In this document: positions 6,926 through 8,398 of the stretch, in pieces
Layout of the letters: the number at the start of each line of letters is the position of its first letter
How positions within the stretch are numbered: the stretch's first letter is position 1
NCBI GenBank assembly: GCA_028679935.1
Contig: JAJRAL010000132.1
Location: forward strand, 1-8,398
Length of the DNA stretch: 8,398 nt
Direction: 5' to 3'
Origin: Methanomassiliicoccales archaeon
GTDB lineage: Archaea; Thermoplasmatota; Thermoplasmata; Methanomassiliicoccales; UBA472
Notes under the pieces: generated by a model
The model's input: only the letters and a program-made list of their open reading frames with translations
The model's database searches: none
What the model was told of the DNA's origin: nothing
Translations under genes and position numbers: made by a program

Positions 6926-6932
6926 TCACTCC
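6926..6932 (-). promoter_or_regulatory. Ribosome binding site of the kinase gene, overlapping the upstream stop
   Basis: On the minus strand GGAGTGA is close to the archaeal anti-Shine-Dalgarno complement (GGAGGTGA). It ends four bases before the ATG at 6921. Its last three bases are the TGA stop of the AOR-like gene, so translation of the two is probably coupled. Confidence 0.7.
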
Positions 6933-8191
6933 AACAGCAGGCGCGTCGCCTTGAGAAGGTCCTCCACTTTAATCTCCATGCCGGTGCCGAAGCTCAGGGC
7001 CTCGGCGTGCTCCGGCGCATCGATCCCGGCCAGCGCGGCATAGCGCGGGCAGATGCCGAGCAGGTACGCGAGAGCGATGTCCTTCTCGCTCCCGCCGTTC
7101 GGCGCGAACCTGCTGAAGACATCGGGCCGGGTGTATTCCCCTGACGTCCTAACGAACGACGGCTCGATCCCTGCGAGCCTCTCCAGCTTCTTCATCGCAT
7201 CCGCGCAACCTAGTCCATTCAGACAGCCCGACACTGGAACTGGATCGATGCCGAGCCGGGAGCACTGTTCGAGCAGTCTCGCCGCCCCTACGGCATCGAA
7301 GCCGGCCACGATCAGGGCCGCGTATCCCGGAGCATCCGCGACAAGGACCCCCGGTTCTTCGACCCCTTCCGCCATGACCGTCGGCGGCTCGTTGTACTTG
7401 AGGAACGTCCGGCAAGGCCATGGGCAGCTGCGGCAAGCGGAATCCCGGTGCACGATCTTCGGAGTGTCCTTGAGGTCGATGCCGGGGAGAACTGAGCCAA
7501 TCCCACTCCTGCCCGCGATTCTTGCGATCGCATCCCTCTGAAGTGAACGGCATGAATCGAACATCGCGTCTGGATCGGAGACCGAAAGCTCCCCCAGACC
7601 CCGGGAGCAGACCGCCTTCAGGTTCATCGAGCCGAATCTCGCCCCGAGCCCGATCTTGTCTCCCTCCGACCAGTGGTCCACCACGACCTGCGCGGCCCAC
7701 ATCCTCTGCTCTCCCGCCGGACCGATCGAGAGGACCTGGATGCGATCGTCGCCTTGTTCCGAGCGGATTCCGTCCGCCGTCCTCCATGTGTCCTTTCCCC
7801 ACCATTCACCGGCGGGCAATAGGTCGGCGATCCCGTCGCGCAGCCAAAGATAGACCGGCTCGAGCGCCTTTCCGTGTAGAATCAGAAAATCGAAGCCCGA
7901 CAGCTTGAGCTCCGCCCCGGCGAAGCTGACTATCGGTGAGTGAACGAGACGACCCAAGTCCGGTGAGAACATCGTCGCCGTGGCGAGTGCGGAGCCGGGT
8001 ACCATGGTCGCGGTGAACGGTCCGGTGCCGAGCACGATCGGATCCTTCTCCTGGAACCTTCGCCAGAGCAGGGAGGCGACGCCCGTACCTCCGACCCCAT
8101 CTAGGACCAGGGAATCGTCTAGACCGATCTCAGCGATCTCCATCTTCGCCAGGTCGACGACCAGGAGCTTGCCGTTCCACAGTCCAGTCAT
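6926..8191 (-). CDS. Shortened aldehyde:ferredoxin oxidoreductase-family protein (421 aa)
   Basis: The N-terminal half has the AOR layout: GLWNGKLLVVDL (3-14), PIVLGTGPFT (51-60), AGAELKLSGFDFLILHGKALEPVYLW (91-116), WGKDTW (131-136), SIGPAGE (155-161), and GLGARFGSMNLKAV (181-194). CxxCxxxC lies at Cys253, 256 and 260, and a distal LGIC provides Cys381, matching the four cysteines that bind the 4Fe-4S cluster in the Pyrococcus furiosus enzyme. The protein is about 180 residues shorter than typical members: roughly 80 are missing between the third and fourth cysteine and most of the rest from the C-terminus. Several pterin-contact positions are changed (see findings), so tungsten or molybdenum cofactor binding is doubtful. 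The start at 8191 is chosen over a longer frame from 8257 because family similarity begins there, it forms an ATGA overlap with the upstream stop, and GGAGGGGGA lies just before it. The upstream ferredoxin is a likely electron partner. Confidence 0.9.
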   Translation of the reverse strand: MTGLWNGKLLVVDLAKMEIAEIGLDDSLVLDGVGGTGVASLLWRRFQEKDPIVLGTGPFTATMVPGSALATATMFSPDLGRLVHSPIVSFAGAELKLSGFDFLILHGKALEPVYLWLRDGIADLLPAGEWWGKDTWRTADGIRSEQGDDRIQVLSIGPAGEQRMWAAQVVVDHWSEGDKIGLGARFGSMNLKAVCSRGLGELSVSDPDAMFDSCRSLQRDAIARIAGRSGIGSVLPGIDLKDTPKIVHRDSACRSCPWPCRTFLKYNEPPTVMAEGVEEPGVLVADAPGYAALIVAGFDAVGAARLLEQCSRLGIDPVPVSGCLNGLGCADAMKKLERLAGIEPSFVRTSGEYTRPDVFSRFAPNGGSEKDIALAYLLGICPRYAALAGIDAPEHAEALSFGTGMEIKVEDLLKATRLLLE

Positions 8192-8398
8192 CGCTCCCCC
8201 TCCGAGAGACACCTCGTTGGGCAGATCTCCACGCAACGGGGTCTGTCGCCTTCGCACATGTCGCAGGCGGGCCGGAGCATGATCGGTTTAGATCCGACGC
8301 CGTCGCTGGTACGTCCCGCTTTGACCAATTCGACTCCCTCTGGCCGTCCGAGCAGAAGGTCCCCGTTCGCCCTCTTGATCATCACCCCGAAGTAGCCG
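8188..8398 (-). CDS. 4Fe-4S ferredoxin-type protein, C-terminal part (5' end outside window)
   Basis: The frame is open to the right edge (it reads GYFGVMIKRANG from the border), so the start is probably outside the window, although a GTG at 8385 would give a 65-residue product. The visible 69 residues end with CDMCEGDRPRCVEICPTRCL, a C-x2-C-x6-C-x3-C-P motif of the 4Fe-4S kind. It resembles the last cluster motif of polyferredoxin subunits of the HycB/DmsB/YdhX type, some of which accompany AOR-family enzymes. More cluster motifs would be expected upstream, in the missing part. The stop TGA (8188-8190) overlaps the AOR-like ATG as ATGA, implying translational coupling. The likely role is electron transfer to or from the AOR-like protein, which is inferred. 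Confidence 0.75.
   Translation of the reverse strand, partial: GYFGVMIKRANGDLLLGRPEGVELVKAGRTSDGVGSKPIMLRPACDMCEGDRPRCVEICPTRCLSEGER
8195..8203 (-). promoter_or_regulatory. Ribosome binding site that decides the AOR-like start
   Basis: On the minus strand GGAGGGGGA ends three bases before the ATG at 8191; its GGAGG core is seven bases away. It lies inside the end of the ferredoxin gene. Together with the ATGA overlap it favours 8191 over the upstream in-frame ATG at 8257. Confidence 0.7.

Noticed and set aside
7149..7805. Minus-strand 218-codon open frame inside the AOR-like gene
   Set aside because: Its composition is R/G-rich and it is out of frame with the clear AOR motifs; it is a shadow.
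8192..8257. Upstream extension of the AOR-like protein to ATG at 8257 (443 residues)
   Set aside because: The extra 22 residues (MRRRQTPLRG...) have no family similarity and would overlap the ferredoxin gene by about 70 bases. The ATGA junction and strong ribosome site support 8191.

Overview
The window looks archaeal. Both divergent promoters in the only real intergenic gap carry archaeal TATA-like boxes placed about 26 bases before the expected transcript starts. One gene is a member of the archaeal UPF0200 P-loop kinase family, another belongs to the aldehyde:ferredoxin oxidoreductase (AOR) family, and the largest is a PKD-repeat surface protein with a C-terminal membrane anchor and a cytoplasmic tail. 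This mix, with fairly high GC and apparently leaderless or near-leaderless starts, fits Thermoplasmatota or a related euryarchaeal lineage. That placement is inference, since no marker gene is present.

Region 1 (1-5562, minus strand) is one very long open reading frame that enters the window at its start codon and runs off the left edge still open, with at least 1854 codons. It encodes a signal peptide, roughly 750 residues of FG-GAP/VCBS-type propeller repeats with calcium-binding-like loops, about ten PKD or PKD-like domains, one further Ig-like domain, a single transmembrane helix, and the beginning of a cytoplasmic roadblock/longin-like domain. It should sit on the cell surface as a long stalked adhesin or receptor.

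Region 2 (5563-5772) is the divergent control region. It has a TATA box for each flanking gene and, between them, a 24-base near-perfect palindrome that is a good operator candidate. Region 3 (5773-6111, plus strand) encodes a 112-residue winged-helix DNA-binding protein, the obvious candidate ligand for that palindrome.

Region 4 (6108-8398, minus strand) is a tight four-gene operon read from the right edge: the C-terminal part of a 4Fe-4S ferredoxin-type protein, a shortened AOR-family protein (421 residues against about 600 for typical members), a UPF0200 kinase-like protein, and a 92-residue protein of unknown function. The first junction is an ATGA overlap, the others are 4 and 1 bases, and each start has a Shine-Dalgarno-like sequence. 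The operon ends by sharing a CTAG palindrome with the winged-helix gene, which supplies the stop codon on both strands.

The most unusual item is the AOR-like protein. It keeps the four cluster cysteines (CxxCxxxC plus a distal LGIC) and the general N-terminal fold signature, but has lost most recognised pterin-contacting residues and the block that holds the active-site histidine in the classical enzyme. No tRNA, rRNA, CRISPR array, insertion sequence or origin was seen.
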